Positions 1 to 9,459 of a stretch of DNA of 64,000 nucleotides are shown piece by piece (the first letter of the stretch is position 1; every line of letters begins with the position of its first letter). The notes under the pieces are model-generated. The model saw only the letters and a program-made list of their open reading frames with translations, was not told where the DNA came from and searched no databases. Location: assembly GCA_000384615.1 (NCBI GenBank), contig ARQU01000004.1, forward strand, positions 1 to 64,000, read 5' to 3'. Source of the stretch: an alpha proteobacterium SCGC AAA536-G10 (GTDB lineage Bacteria > Pseudomonadota > Alphaproteobacteria > Puniceispirillales > Marisalimonadaceae). Both the position numbers and the translations under genes were made by a program.

Positions 1-95
1 GGCTTTTTACCCATTAAATATGACTTTACTGCAGGACCATAAATTAGGTCATTAGACCTTAAAAAACTAAATGTTTGGGATAAAAAATCACCATC
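1..95. repeat. Left arm of a perfect 95-bp inverted repeat inside phaC
   Basis: The reverse complement of 1-95 equals 11085-11179 base for base. The match stops at 95/96, where phaC reads ATG-GAT and the other copy reads ATT-GAT. It reaches the window edge, so its true outer length is unknown. Either recombination arms or an assembly-graph overlap at a contig end would produce this. Confidence 0.97.
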
Positions 96-1262
96 CATAA
101 AACCAAGATCATCAATTTGATCTTTAATTGTATTTAAATACTCATCTGAAACAAATATTGATAAATCACCTGGATCTTCAAAATCAGTAAGAGTAGTAAA
201 AAAAGATGCTGACTTAATATATTCTAATTTTCTTGCATTTAGATAACTCAATCCTGTAGCTAATAGTGTGCCTCCAATGCAATAACCGATTGAATTTATT
301 AAATCTACAGAATAAAACCTTCTAGTTTGTTCAATAGCGTCCAGTAAACCATCTTTAAGATAATCATCATAACCTATTTCAGAATGACTGCTGTCAGGAT
401 TAACCCAAGACATTAAAAAAACTGGAATACCCTTGCTCAATAAAAATTTAATAAAACTATTTTCTGGTTTTAGATCTAAAATGTAAAATTTATTTATCCA
501 GGGAGGAATTATTAATATTGGTATTTGATGTGATATTTCTTGAGTTGGTTTATAGTAAATTAATTGATATAACTTATTTTCATAGATTACGGATCCTTCG
601 GCATTAGCAATATTTTTCCCTATCTCAAATGCAGTTTCATCAGTAAGAGAGACATTAAATTCACCATCATTCTTTTCAAGATCATCAACTAAATTTTCTA
701 ATCCATTCACTAACGACTGACCCTTAGTTTCCATAGCCTCTTGAAGTGCGTCTGGGTTTGTCATTAGAAAATTTGTGGGAGAAAAAAACTCCAGCATTTG
801 CTTTGTAAAAAAAGTAATTTGTTTTTGCTCAGGATGACTAAGACCATCTATTCCCGTAATAGTTTCCTGAATTATATCTGAAGAAGTAAGATATTGTTGC
901 TTTATCATTTTAAAATATGGATTTTCTTCCCACGTAACACTTCTAAAGCGTTTATCATTTTTTTTTGAATTATTATTTTCTTGCTTGAGAAAATATCTTT
1001 GGACATCTGACCACGTTTCTAAAGATGATTTGTAATACTTAACTTGGTTTTCTATTAATTTAGAAGGGTTTGAAAGTATTTCAGAAAAATATTTAGCTGC
1101 AGCTTTATAGTAAAGATCTTGATTTGGTTGAGTTATTTGTTGCTTCTTAGATTTAGATGCTATTATAAATACTAATCTTTTTGTAAGAACATCAACTTTT
1201 TCTAAATTTTTTTTGAGTTCATCAAAATCAAAATTTTCGTATTGATTTTTATTATCCTTCAA
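1..1262 (-). CDS. phaC: Class I poly(3-hydroxyalkanoate) synthase PhaC, N-terminal part (cut by window edge)
   Basis: Polymerises 3-hydroxybutyryl-CoA into PHB at the granule surface. About 420 codons are present. The frame runs off the left edge without a stop, so the C-terminus is missing here. The nucleophile motif GYCIGG lies at about residues 326-331, with Cys328 encoded at 279-281, close to the position in other class I synthases. The start is a TTG at 1260-1262: the frame is closed by a stop just upstream and AAAGG sits 8 bases before it. The catalytic Asp and His are absent from this part; matching sequence containing both lies at 11085-11690. The gene is divergent from phaZ across 73 bases. 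The last 95 bases are an exact inverted copy of 11085-11179. Confidence 0.93.
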   Translation of the reverse strand, partial: MKDNKNQYENFDFDELKKNLEKVDVLTKRLVFIIASKSKKQQITQPNQDLYYKAAAKYFSEILSNPSKLIENQVKYYKSSLETWSDVQRYFLKQENNNSKKNDKRFRSVTWEENPYFKMIKQQYLTSSDIIQETITGIDGLSHPEQKQITFFTKQMLEFFSPTNFLMTNPDALQEAMETKGQSLVNGLENLVDDLEKNDGEFNVSLTDETAFEIGKNIANAEGSVIYENKLYQLIYYKPTQEISHQIPILIIPPWINKFYILDLKPENSFIKFLLSKGIPVFLMSWVNPDSSHSEIGYDDYLKDGLLDAIEQTRRFYSVDLINSIGYCIGGTLLATGLSYLNARKLEYIKSASFFTTLTDFEDPGDLSIFVSDEYLNTIKDQIDDLGFMDGDFLSQTFSFLRSNDLIYGPAVKSYLMGKK

Positions 1263-1335
1263 TTTATTTGCCTTTGTGAGTTTTTAATCATAATGTTATA
1301 ATAAGTTAACTAGTTAATTTTTTAAAGGGGTAATA

Positions 1336-2571
1336 ATGTTATCGCCAACACAATCTTATGATCTTTTTGAAATTAACAAACAGTATTATCAGTGGCTTGC
1401 GTCTTCAACTAGAACATTTTGGAACAATCCTATATTTGGGTTGCTTCCAAGTCCATTGCCCCCTGCCTTTGCTGCGTGGGGAAAGGTAACAGAGCATTCA
1501 TTATCTAGAATATCTTCAAAACCAGATTGGGGTATTTCTTCATATATTTCTGGAAATAAAGAATATTATGTTAATGAAAAAATTATAATGGATTTTCCTT
1601 TTTGTAATCTTATAAAATTTGAAAAAGAAAATAATAATAATAAAGAACGAAAAGTACTTATAATTGCTCCAATGTCAGGTCATTATTCTACTTTAGTTCG
1701 AAATACAGTTATATCACTTTTGCCTGATTGTGATGTATACGTTACCGACTGGAAAAATGCGAGAGATATTCCCAGTTCACATGGAAAATTTGATATAGAA
1801 GATTTTACAAAATATTTAATAAATTTCTTTAAAAAACTTGCTCCAAAATTAAATGTTATCGCAGTATGTCAACCAGCTCCATTAGCATTAGCAGCAACAG
1901 CTTTTCTTGCTAAAGAGAAAAAGTTTGTCCCATCTACTCTAACTTTAATAGGAGGACCTATTGATCCAGAAGCAAATCCAACAGCAGTCACTGATTTTGG
2001 AAACAAAATACAGATGGATAAATTAAAAAATACTATGACCATGTCAGTAGGTGTAAATTATAAAGGTGTTGGTAGGATGGTCTATCCTGGTATAATTCAA
2101 ATTTTATCTTTTTTATCAATGAACCCACAAACCCATCAAAAAGCTTTCCATGATCAGATTTTAAGAGAAATAAATGGTGAAGCATCTGAAGTAGATAGAC
2201 ACAATACTTTTTATGATGAATATTTAGCAGTTATGGATATGACAGCAGAGTTTTATCTATCCACAGTTGATAGAATTTTTAAAAACAGAGAAATCGCACT
2301 AAATAAATTTTCAATTGATAATAAAAAAATTGATATAGAAAATATTCAAAATACTGCTGTATTTATAATAGAAGGTGCTAATGACGATATTTCAGCACCT
2401 GGACAATGCTTAGCTGCAGTGAAATTATTGAAGAAACTACCAAAAAATAAAAAAATCTCTCATTTACAAAAAAATGCTGGTCATTATGGAATTTTTAGTG
2501 GAAAGGCATGGAGAAATGAAATAAAGCCAAAATTTTTAAAGTTTCTAGATAATAATAATTATGATTGTTAG
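1336..2571 (+). CDS. phaZ: Intracellular PHB depolymerase (PhaZ)
   Basis: Mobilises stored PHB inside the cell. The 411-residue length fits the intracellular depolymerase family (PhaZa type, about 400-430 residues). An alpha/beta-hydrolase core is visible: the segment VCQPAPLALAA places Cys178 at the nucleophile elbow, as in the Cys-type PhaZ of Ralstonia. Candidate acid and base residues are the Asp residues in EGANDDISAPG and the His of NAGHYGIF near the C-terminus. AGGGG lies 5 bases before the ATG. It is divergent from phaC and followed 116 bases later by phaB on the same strand. Synthesis, breakdown and precursor supply are thus clustered. Confidence 0.92.
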   Translation: MLSPTQSYDLFEINKQYYQWLASSTRTFWNNPIFGLLPSPLPPAFAAWGKVTEHSLSRISSKPDWGISSYISGNKEYYVNEKIIMDFPFCNLIKFEKENNNNKERKVLIIAPMSGHYSTLVRNTVISLLPDCDVYVTDWKNARDIPSSHGKFDIEDFTKYLINFFKKLAPKLNVIAVCQPAPLALAATAFLAKEKKFVPSTLTLIGGPIDPEANPTAVTDFGNKIQMDKLKNTMTMSVGVNYKGVGRMVYPGIIQILSFLSMNPQTHQKAFHDQILREINGEASEVDRHNTFYDEYLAVMDMTAEFYLSTVDRIFKNREIALNKFSIDNKKIDIENIQNTAVFIIEGANDDISAPGQCLAAVKLLKKLPKNKKISHLQKNAGHYGIFSGKAWRNEIKPKFLKFLDNNNYDC

Positions 2572-2687
2572 AACGTATGTTTTGGCTAATTTTTAATCAT
2601 TTTTTTTTAGTTTAATATAACATTAAATCCTTAGTTTACCATTTTAGTATTTACCTTTAATGAATGTATCAAATTGAGGTTTGATAA

Positions 2688-3458
2688 ATGATTAATATGA
2701 ATAATTTGCCATCTGATAATAATAAAGACTACCTGGTTGGAAAAGTTGCTATTGTAACTGGAGGTACTAGAGGTATTGGAAAAGGTATATGCGAAATACT
2801 TAATCAAGCTGGTGCAAAGGTTATTGCTGGTTATGCAAAAGATGATAATCAAGCAAACATTTTTAAAACACAAACTAATATAGAAGTTTTGAAATGGGAC
2901 GTATCAAATCATAACTCTTGCATTGATGCTGTTGAACAAATAATAAAAACTTATGGGACTGTCTCTATTCTTGTAAATAACGCTGGTATTACAAGAGACA
3001 GAACTATAAAAAAAATGACCCCAAGTGATTGGCAGGAAGTAATTGATACAAATCTTGGATCTGTTTTCAATATGACTAAAGCTTGTTGGGAAGAAATGAC
3101 AGTTAGTAAGTTTGGAAGAATAATTAATATATCTTCAGTAAATGGACAAGCAGGACAATATGGTCAAATTAATTATTGTGCTGCAAAGGCAGGAATTGTT
3201 GGAATGACCAAAGCCATAGCGTTGGAAGGTGCCAGATATAATATAACAGCTAATACAGTTGCACCTGGTTATGTTGACACTGAAATGGTTGCCTCTGTAC
3301 CAGAAAATGTTTTAGAAAAAATTGTAAGCACAATTCCTGTGGGAAGATTAGGACATCCAATTGAGATAGCGCGAGCAGTTTCATTCCTAGCAAGGGAAGA
3401 CACACAGTTTGTAACTGGGTCAACTATCTCTATAAACGGTGGCCATCATATGTATTAA
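2688..3458 (+). CDS. phaB: Acetoacetyl-CoA reductase PhaB (SDR family)
   Basis: Reduces acetoacetyl-CoA to (R)-3-hydroxybutyryl-CoA, normally with NADPH, supplying the PhaC substrate. It is a classical 256-residue SDR. The nucleotide-binding motif TGGTRGIG lies near residues 23-30 and NNAG near residue 103. The catalytic triad is Ser150-Tyr163-Lys167, and the C-terminus has the usual SINGG. GAGG precedes the ATG by 8 bases. A FabG-type 3-oxoacyl-ACP reductase cannot be excluded from sequence alone, but the PHB cluster favours PhaB. No phaA thiolase is present in the window. Confidence 0.88.
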   Translation: MINMNNLPSDNNKDYLVGKVAIVTGGTRGIGKGICEILNQAGAKVIAGYAKDDNQANIFKTQTNIEVLKWDVSNHNSCIDAVEQIIKTYGTVSILVNNAGITRDRTIKKMTPSDWQEVIDTNLGSVFNMTKACWEEMTVSKFGRIINISSVNGQAGQYGQINYCAAKAGIVGMTKAIALEGARYNITANTVAPGYVDTEMVASVPENVLEKIVSTIPVGRLGHPIEIARAVSFLAREDTQFVTGSTISINGGHHMY

Positions 3459-3474
3459 TATTAAATTATAATTA

Positions 3475-3732
3475 CTAATGTTGAATATATCCGGCTTCGA
3501 TTGTTAAATTATCTTTAACATGTTTTTCAGGTGTCTTTATTATGTTATTAGGTCTTATTTCACTAAGAAAAACTGGAAGCGGTATTTCACCATTTTTAAG
3601 TTCGTCACCATTAACTAACTGATTAAACCTTTGGACTGAACCATAGCTTTCATTAATATAATACTCATCCAAGTTATATTGATTTACAATCTCAGTAACT
3701 TTTTTTTCAACAACAGAAACTTTAATAGACAT
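3475..3732 (-). CDS. Small hypothetical protein, 85 aa
   Basis: I do not recognise this protein. It is a soluble, mixed-charge 85-residue product with no cysteines, signal peptide or membrane segment. It carries a Pro-rich stretch (EIPLPVFLSEIRPNN) in the middle. GGAG placed 6 bases before the ATG argues that it is translated. It is convergent with phaB, whose stop lies 16 bases away, and is followed by the divergent adenylate cyclase gene. Location next to the PHB genes is the only hint of role. Confidence 0.6.
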   Translation of the reverse strand: MSIKVSVVEKKVTEIVNQYNLDEYYINESYGSVQRFNQLVNGDELKNGEIPLPVFLSEIRPNNIIKTPEKHVKDNLTIEAGYIQH

Positions 3733-3916
3733 ATTAACTCCAAATAAAATAAAAATAGACTTATATCAACACACAACGACAGTTTTCAACTAATGTTAAA
3801 GTTTAAACCCCAAATATTTTTAATTGCTTCATCAATGTACTTTATAAAAAATTTGATTAATTTTTAGACAAAAATGCTTATTGAATATTATCTTTTTTAC
3901 ATCTAACATAATTTTT

Positions 3917-5773
3917 ATGAGTTCTCCAGACATAGATCGCAAAATAGCAGTTATATTGGCCACTGACGTAGTTGGTTATAGCAAACATATGGAAAAAGAC
4001 GAGGATGCTACTCTAGCTAGTCTCAATGCCTGTAATAAAATTATAGAACCTCTGATAAAAAAACAAAAAGGTAGAATTTTTAATACAGGAGGCGACTCTG
4101 TTTTTGCAGAGTTTCCTAGTGCAGTCGCTGCAGTTAACACAGCTGTAGAGTTCCAAAAACAAATTAAAGCCCGTAATGATAATGACACTACAGAAGTAAA
4201 GCTAGAATACCGTATAGGTATTAATATGGGAGATGTGGTAAAGCAGGGTGATAAGAACCTGATGGGTGATGGTGTTAACATTGCAGCCAGATTAGAAGCT
4301 CTAGCTCAGCCATGTGGAATTACTATATCCAAAAATGTTTATGATCTAGTAGCAAATAAAACAAAGTATGAATTCAATGATTTAGGAATACAAAAAGTAA
4401 AGCAGAACCATTTCCATGCTTATGATCTATTATTAGACCCATCTCAAAAGAGAAAGGTTAAGACCCAATCATCCAATACAAAGCTTATAGCCATTATAGG
4501 AGGAGCTGTAGCTGCCGTCTTCATAGGTCTGTTCTTCTCAGGTGTCTTTGAAAAGGAAAATAAAATAGATAATGATAATGCAATTTCAACATTATCTATT
4601 CCTACTATTCTAGTCTATCCATTTGAAAATCTATCAAATGCAGACGATACTAAAGGTATAAGTCCTGCATTGACGGAAAGCATGATTTCAAGTCTTTCCA
4701 AATATATTGGTATTAGAGTTTTGTCTGGAACGACTAGCCAACATGCAAAAAAAAATAATTATTCAGAAACACAATTTAGAGATGAATATAACGCAGATTA
4801 TGTGATCAAGGGATCTATTCAAACAATTATAAATCAATCTAGATTGAATTTACAGTTAGTGGATTTAAAACAGAATAAAGTAGTTTGGTCTGATAAAGAG
4901 GAATTTGATTTAAAGGATATTTTTAAAGTTCAAGATAATATAGGGAATAAAATACTAAAACATCTCCAAGTAAAAGTAGTTACAGGATCAACTGGTGACA
5001 TATATGCAAAAAGAGTAAAAAATATTCAAAATTTGACTTTGGTTTTAAACTCGCGTGCTGAGTGGAGAAAATATACAATAGATGGTCATAAAAAATACCT
5101 TGAATATCAAGAACAATTAAGAAAAAATTTGGGACCAAAATCACCAGCTATATACAACGGTATGGCATGGGGAATTTATCAAAGAATAAGACTTGGTTTA
5201 TCAAAAGATAAAAAAAGCGATATAAAAAAATTAGTAGAATATTCTAAAGCTGATGTTGCTGCTTTTAAAGATCCAGGAGCATATGCATTAAGAGCATTGG
5301 TTGAATTTCGTTATGTTTCGAAAGATTGTGAAAAATCTAAATCATTTTTAAAGAAAGCTATTGATGCAGGTGGTTCAGTAGATGCTTTTTCAATTGCAGG
5401 TTCAATATACAAAAGATGTTCGGATTTAAAATCAGCAATTTCTTTTTACAAAAATGCATTGCAATTGGCTCCAAATGATAATGGATTTTTTATTACCAAA
5501 AATTTAATTGCTGCTTATTATCAAAACAATGACTTAGTTTCAATTGAACGTATAATAGCACCAAAATTAGACGTAAAAGATATTGATCCAGTAATGCTAG
5601 GGTTTTATTCGTATGTTCTTCTAACTAAAGGAAAAGATGAAGATGCCAAAAAGTTTTTCTTGAAAGCAAAAGAAAAAGGATTGACGAGAAAACGTCTAAG
5701 TTTGTTTGTTAATTATAAAAAAGTATTAGATGAATTTATTGAAAAATTAAAACCACTAGGGAGTTTAGATTAG
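3917..5773 (+). CDS. Class III adenylate cyclase with TolB-like and TPR-type C-terminal region
   Basis: Probably makes cAMP in response to an input sensed by its C-terminal half. Residues 1-170 form the cyclase catalytic domain: metal-binding Asp in ATDVVGYS and in GGDSVFAEF, and the Asn and Arg of NIAARLEA, so it looks catalytically complete. A membrane segment follows at about 190-210 (IAIIGGAVAAVFIGLFFSG). A TolB-like domain and helical TPR-type repeats make up the rest. I chose ATG 3917 over an upstream in-frame TTG at 3881 because the paralogue at 12844-14739 begins at the equivalent residue. No clear Shine-Dalgarno is seen. Its stop is 4 bases from the convergent ggt gene. Confidence 0.87.
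   Translation: MSSPDIDRKIAVILATDVVGYSKHMEKDEDATLASLNACNKIIEPLIKKQKGRIFNTGGDSVFAEFPSAVAAVNTAVEFQKQIKARNDNDTTEVKLEYRIGINMGDVVKQGDKNLMGDGVNIAARLEALAQPCGITISKNVYDLVANKTKYEFNDLGIQKVKQNHFHAYDLLLDPSQKRKVKTQSSNTKLIAIIGGAVAAVFIGLFFSGVFEKENKIDNDNAISTLSIPTILVYPFENLSNADDTKGISPALTESMISSLSKYIGIRVLSGTTSQHAKKNNYSETQFRDEYNADYVIKGSIQTIINQSRLNLQLVDLKQNKVVWSDKEEFDLKDIFKVQDNIGNKILKHLQVKVVTGSTGDIYAKRVKNIQNLTLVLNSRAEWRKYTIDGHKKYLEYQEQLRKNLGPKSPAIYNGMAWGIYQRIRLGLSKDKKSDIKKLVEYSKADVAAFKDPGAYALRALVEFRYVSKDCEKSKSFLKKAIDAGGSVDAFSIAGSIYKRCSDLKSAISFYKNALQLAPNDNGFFITKNLIAAYYQNNDLVSIERIIAPKLDVKDIDPVMLGFYSYVLLTKGKDEDAKKFFLKAKEKGLTRKRLSLFVNYKKVLDEFIEKLKPLGSLD
3929..4543 (+). repeat. Cyclase head, copy 1 (diverged inverted duplication)
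   Basis: This segment encodes the cyclase domain plus membrane helix. It pairs with 14116-14727 in opposite orientation. By hand count the proteins are about 88% identical over ~205 residues, while the DNA is only about 80% identical with many synonymous changes. It is an old, selected duplication rather than a recent one. Similarity ends just after the membrane helix. Confidence 0.85.
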
Positions 5774-5777
5774 TTAT

Positions 5778-7556
5778 TTAATTGCCAATAGCTATTCCCT
5801 CTCTTCTATGGTCAGATCCTCCATATAATTTATCATCTATATGAACAACATTTAATCCAGACGAAAAACTTCTTAATTTAACTTTATAGTTCATAGCTTC
5901 TAATGAGGGCAATAGCTTACCCATATAAGTATCTTTCTCTACGTAATAAGTTCCAAATTTATTTATTCCATGAGCTACCGATGCAGCTTCTTGGGCATTG
6001 TATTTCCAATCAATCATTGAAATTATAGCATTTGCTACATATCCAATAATATTACTTCCACCAGGACTTCCTAAAATATAAACAGGTTTATTATTTTTTA
6101 AGATGATAGTAGGGGCCATGGATGATCTCGGTCTTTTACCAGGTTCAATATTATTAGCTATTTTTTTCCCATTTTTGAATGATTTAAATGAGAAATCAGT
6201 TAATTCATTGTTAAGTAAGAACCCACCATTAGTCATTAACCTAGAACCAAATCCGTTTTCAATCGTAGTTGTCATTGACAATGCATTTCCGTATTTATCT
6301 ACTATAGAAATATGTGATGTTGAAGGTAACTCGATCGAATGGTCTTTACCCCAATTTAGAGAGGATTTACGGATTAAATCACCAGCTTTAATTTTGTCTA
6401 TTTTATTTTTCCTATCAAGTAATTGTGCACGTTCATTTAAGTAATTTTTACTAACTAACTCGTTGATTGGAACATGTACATAGTCACTATCAGCCATATA
6501 AAGAGATCTATCTGCGAAAGCTAACCTTGAGGCATCTCCTATTAATCTCCATGTTTCAGGATTTTTAGGACTAAGTTTTGAAATATCATAACTTTCTATA
6601 ATTCCTAGTATTTGTGCAATTGTTAATGCGCCTGAAGATGGAGGACCCATTCCGCATACTTCATATTCTCTATATTTTGAACATACAGGCTCTCTTTGAA
6701 TTACCTTATAATCATGCATATCCTTAAGAGATAAAACTCCTGGATTTAGACTAGCATTGTTAACAGTTGCAACAATATCATTGGCTATAAAACCTTGATA
6801 AAAAACTTTCGATCCATCTTTTGCAAAAGCTTTGAGAGTATCTGCATAATTTTTGTTATAGTGAATATTTCCTGATTTTAACGGTTTATCATTTGGCAAA
6901 AAATAAGTTTTTGTATTCAAAAACTTACTCAAAGAACGTTTACTTCTTTTAACAGAAGAGCTAAGTTTTTTCGAAATAATGAAACCATTTTTAGATAAAT
7001 TAATGGCATCTTTAAATAGCAAAGACCAATCTGTTTTACCCCACCTTTTATATGCCTCTTCAAGCAAAGCTGGAGTGCCGGGGGTTCCGACAGATTTGCC
7101 TCCTACAACAGCATCAAAAAATTTTAATGGATTACCTTTAGTATCTTGAAATACATTTTCCTTGATTAAAAGTGGGGCTGTTTCTCGACCATCTAGAGTT
7201 ATGACTTCTTTTGTTTTATTATCAAAATAAACTAGAAAAGCACCACCACCAAGACCAGAGGATTCTGGCTCTACTAAACCCAAAACTAACTGTGCTGATA
7301 TCATCGCATCTGTAGCTGTTCCTCCATTTTTAAGTATCTTGGCAGCAATCTTGGAAGCCTGTATATTTGCTGTAACAACCATCCATTTATCAGAAATAAC
7401 TGGTTTGCCTTCTTTTTTTAATTTAAGAAAATGACTTTCCTTATTAAGTTTATAATTTTCTGAATTGTTTAGATCAGATTTTTGATTGCTATTCGCTGCA
7501 AAGGGGAATAATAAAAAAATAAACACTATTAATTTAAAATTAATAAAAAACATCAT
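5778..7556 (-). CDS. ggt: Gamma-glutamyltransferase (periplasmic glutathione hydrolase)
   Basis: Cleaves the gamma-glutamyl bond of glutathione and related peptides in the periplasm and is autoprocessed into two subunits. The precursor begins with a signal peptide (hydrophobic run ending PFAANS). The autocleavage Thr lies in LPSTSHISIVD, matching the family's TTH motif, and downstream come PRSSMAPT and GSPGG. GMGPPSSGALT is also conserved. Two adjacent ATGs at 7556 and 7553 follow GGAG. An in-frame codon at 7619 would overlap the upstream gene and place 21 charged residues before the signal peptide, so I reject it. Confidence 0.92.
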   Translation of the reverse strand: MMFFINFKLIVFIFLLFPFAANSNQKSDLNNSENYKLNKESHFLKLKKEGKPVISDKWMVVTANIQASKIAAKILKNGGTATDAMISAQLVLGLVEPESSGLGGGAFLVYFDNKTKEVITLDGRETAPLLIKENVFQDTKGNPLKFFDAVVGGKSVGTPGTPALLEEAYKRWGKTDWSLLFKDAINLSKNGFIISKKLSSSVKRSKRSLSKFLNTKTYFLPNDKPLKSGNIHYNKNYADTLKAFAKDGSKVFYQGFIANDIVATVNNASLNPGVLSLKDMHDYKVIQREPVCSKYREYEVCGMGPPSSGALTIAQILGIIESYDISKLSPKNPETWRLIGDASRLAFADRSLYMADSDYVHVPINELVSKNYLNERAQLLDRKNKIDKIKAGDLIRKSSLNWGKDHSIELPSTSHISIVDKYGNALSMTTTIENGFGSRLMTNGGFLLNNELTDFSFKSFKNGKKIANNIEPGKRPRSSMAPTIILKNNKPVYILGSPGGSNIIGYVANAIISMIDWKYNAQEAASVAHGINKFGTYYVEKDTYMGKLLPSLEAMNYKVKLRSFSSGLNVVHIDDKLYGGSDHRREGIAIGN

Positions 7557-7572
7557 ATTCTCCAGATTTACT

Positions 7573-8421
7573 TTAGTAAATTTTTTGTGATTTAATCCAA
7601 TTTTGAATAATGTGGCCAATTACTACCATACGAATTACCTGAGTCTCTTTAAATACATAGTCCTTAACTGTTGAATAAGCTTTTGGTGATAAATTATGAT
7701 TAAAAAATTCTTTAAACTCAATTTGTAGACCATTTTGACTTAGTTCAGTTTTAGTTTTTAATAATAAGGATTGAAGTTTATCAGTCTCGTAAAGAGGCTT
7801 AAGTTTTTTATTTATTATTCTGAGAAAAGTTGGCCAATGAGCTAAATGTCTCCATAACGTGGCAACATGTGATTTTTTTCCATTTGGAGCACATAAGCTA
7901 TTAACATCGCATATTAAATCCCATGTATTATCATCAATTTGTTCTCTATGCATTAGATTTGGGAGTGTAGGCCAGTTGATCTTTTCACTGCTTTTAGTAT
8001 TAACAGAAACTTTAGGAAAATTTAATTTAATCATAGCGTGCAAAGCCACCATATTCATACCATTAGAGCGATTATAAGCTTTTAAAATTATTGAAATTTG
8101 CTCCCAATCTTGTCTAGTTAACTCACAATTTTTAAGTTCATCACTTTCTAAAGATGATGGAAGGGGCAAGACAATCTTGGATATGATAGCTTTTAACTTA
8201 TTTTCCACTTTTTCAGTTTGGTAAATTGGTTTAGCCATAGCCCAAATTGTTTCGAGGCTATTGTCAATATCTGCTAAACCTCTCCATATAGAAGTAACAA
8301 GAGGTATTTTCATTGTATGTCTTATATCAAGAAAAATATCCGCAATAACTCCAACTGCTTCATTTTCGTCTAAAGCTGAAACTGGATCATATGAAATATC
8401 AGAACTCATGGTGGCATACAT
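7573..8421 (-). CDS. DehI-like (halocarboxylic acid dehydrogenase family) protein
   Basis: The protein resembles the DehI 2-haloacid dehalogenase fold. It has two tandem helical half-repeats, each with an (S/T)LWR.LA-type motif (TSIWRGLADI near residue 44 and TLWRHLAHWP in the second half), plus an AYNRSNG segment similar to DehI. In my hand alignment, the position of DehI's catalytic Asp (before the LANWP motif) is Leu here, so dehalogenase activity is doubtful. It lies 8 bases downstream of a TfdA-like dioxygenase on the same strand, suggesting a shared transcript. No strong ribosome-binding site is visible, and Met5 at 8409 is an alternative start. Confidence 0.6.
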   Translation of the reverse strand: MYATMSSDISYDPVSALDENEAVGVIADIFLDIRHTMKIPLVTSIWRGLADIDNSLETIWAMAKPIYQTEKVENKLKAIISKIVLPLPSSLESDELKNCELTRQDWEQISIILKAYNRSNGMNMVALHAMIKLNFPKVSVNTKSSEKINWPTLPNLMHREQIDDNTWDLICDVNSLCAPNGKKSHVATLWRHLAHWPTFLRIINKKLKPLYETDKLQSLLLKTKTELSQNGLQIEFKEFFNHNLSPKAYSTVKDYVFKETQVIRMVVIGHIIQNWIKSQKIY

Positions 8422-8429
8422 TTTTCATT

Positions 8430-9332
8430 TTAGGCTTTTAATCTCACCTCATTTGAAAATGGGCCAAGAACTGGCACCTTTCCTTCTACAGTACCTCTGA
8501 TCATTGCCCTTCTATATTTTGAATAATCATAAGGTATTACCCTATGCAATAAAACTCTATTATCCCACATAATTAAATCATTTCTTTCCCATGAATGTTT
8601 ATAACAAAACTTATCTTGGCTTATGTAATCTACAAGCCAACCGTGCAGTTTCTTTCCTTCTTCTAAGCCCATTCCTCCAATTTCAAGGCTTGTGTTAGAT
8701 GTGAAATAAATAGATTTTTTATAGTTCCTATCTGGGTGAACTCTGATAACTGGATGAGATACAGGAGGAAAATTTGATTTTTCTTCATAAGTTAACTCAG
8801 GAAGACCTGGTTCTAACCTTCTGATATCATTATACGAATGTACTTGATGAAGAGGTTCTAATAGTTGTTTTTTATCATCTGATAAATTTTCATAAGCTAA
8901 TAACATATTGGAAAATTCGGTCTGTCCACCTTTTGCTTCATGAGGAAGTGTTTCCTGACCATATAAGATGGAAAAAATAGAAGGATAATATCTATAGGAA
9001 CTATCTGTATGCCATCTTGAGTTATTTTTTTGCAGTATTACTCTTTGATCGTTTGGAGATAAATGTTCCCCGTCTTCAGAAACATTTGACACATTAAATA
9101 TTTCAATTTTTCCTTTAGTTTTATCTTTTTCTGGATAAGCCTCTAAATCACCAAAGTTTTTTGTAAATTTTGCTAAACTATTTCCATCTAAATTTTGATT
9201 TTTAAAACATATAAAATGCTTATCTTGCATTGTTTTTTTTAAGAATTCTATTTCAGCAAATTTGATTTCCTTTGAGCAATCAAAATTATTAATCTCTACT
9301 CCAAAATCTTTACTTAAATTTTTGATGTCCAT
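8430..9332 (-). CDS. TauD/TfdA family Fe(II)/2-oxoglutarate dioxygenase
   Basis: A 2-oxoglutarate-dependent oxygenase of about the usual family length (300 residues). The facial triad is visible: HTD in SRWHTDSSYR near residues 108-114 and the distal His in LLHRVIPYDY near the C-terminus. This is followed by RRAMIRGT, whose Arg normally binds 2-oxoglutarate. It looks closer to TfdA-type (aryloxyalkanoate) members than to taurine dioxygenase, but the substrate cannot be read from sequence. GAGGAG lies upstream of the ATG. It is cotranscribed with the DehI-like gene and divergent from the VOC gene. Confidence 0.85.
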   Translation of the reverse strand: MDIKNLSKDFGVEINNFDCSKEIKFAEIEFLKKTMQDKHFICFKNQNLDGNSLAKFTKNFGDLEAYPEKDKTKGKIEIFNVSNVSEDGEHLSPNDQRVILQKNNSRWHTDSSYRYYPSIFSILYGQETLPHEAKGGQTEFSNMLLAYENLSDDKKQLLEPLHQVHSYNDIRRLEPGLPELTYEEKSNFPPVSHPVIRVHPDRNYKKSIYFTSNTSLEIGGMGLEEGKKLHGWLVDYISQDKFCYKHSWERNDLIMWDNRVLLHRVIPYDYSKYRRAMIRGTVEGKVPVLGPFSNEVRLKA

Positions 9333-9459
9333 TTAAATCAGCTCCTCATCTAATTTATAGAATATTTTTATTCAATTTGTTCTTTTTGTAAACATTTGTT
9401 AGTTTTGATTTTTTATTTTGATTGATTATAAGAGCAATAATTTTGTAAGGATTACTAAA

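Noticed and set aside
2631-2873. Minus-strand open frame of 80 codons overlapping phaB
   Set aside because: It is antisense to a clear SDR gene, with low-complexity Ser/Asn/Thr content and no family features.
3881-3916. Longer cyclase start at TTG 3881
   Set aside because: The added residues are hydrophobic and absent from the paralogue, which begins at the residue equal to 3917.
5778-7619. Gamma-glutamyltransferase start at 7619
   Set aside because: It would overlap the upstream gene and bury the signal peptide behind 21 charged residues; the ATG pair at 7553-7556 follows GGAG.
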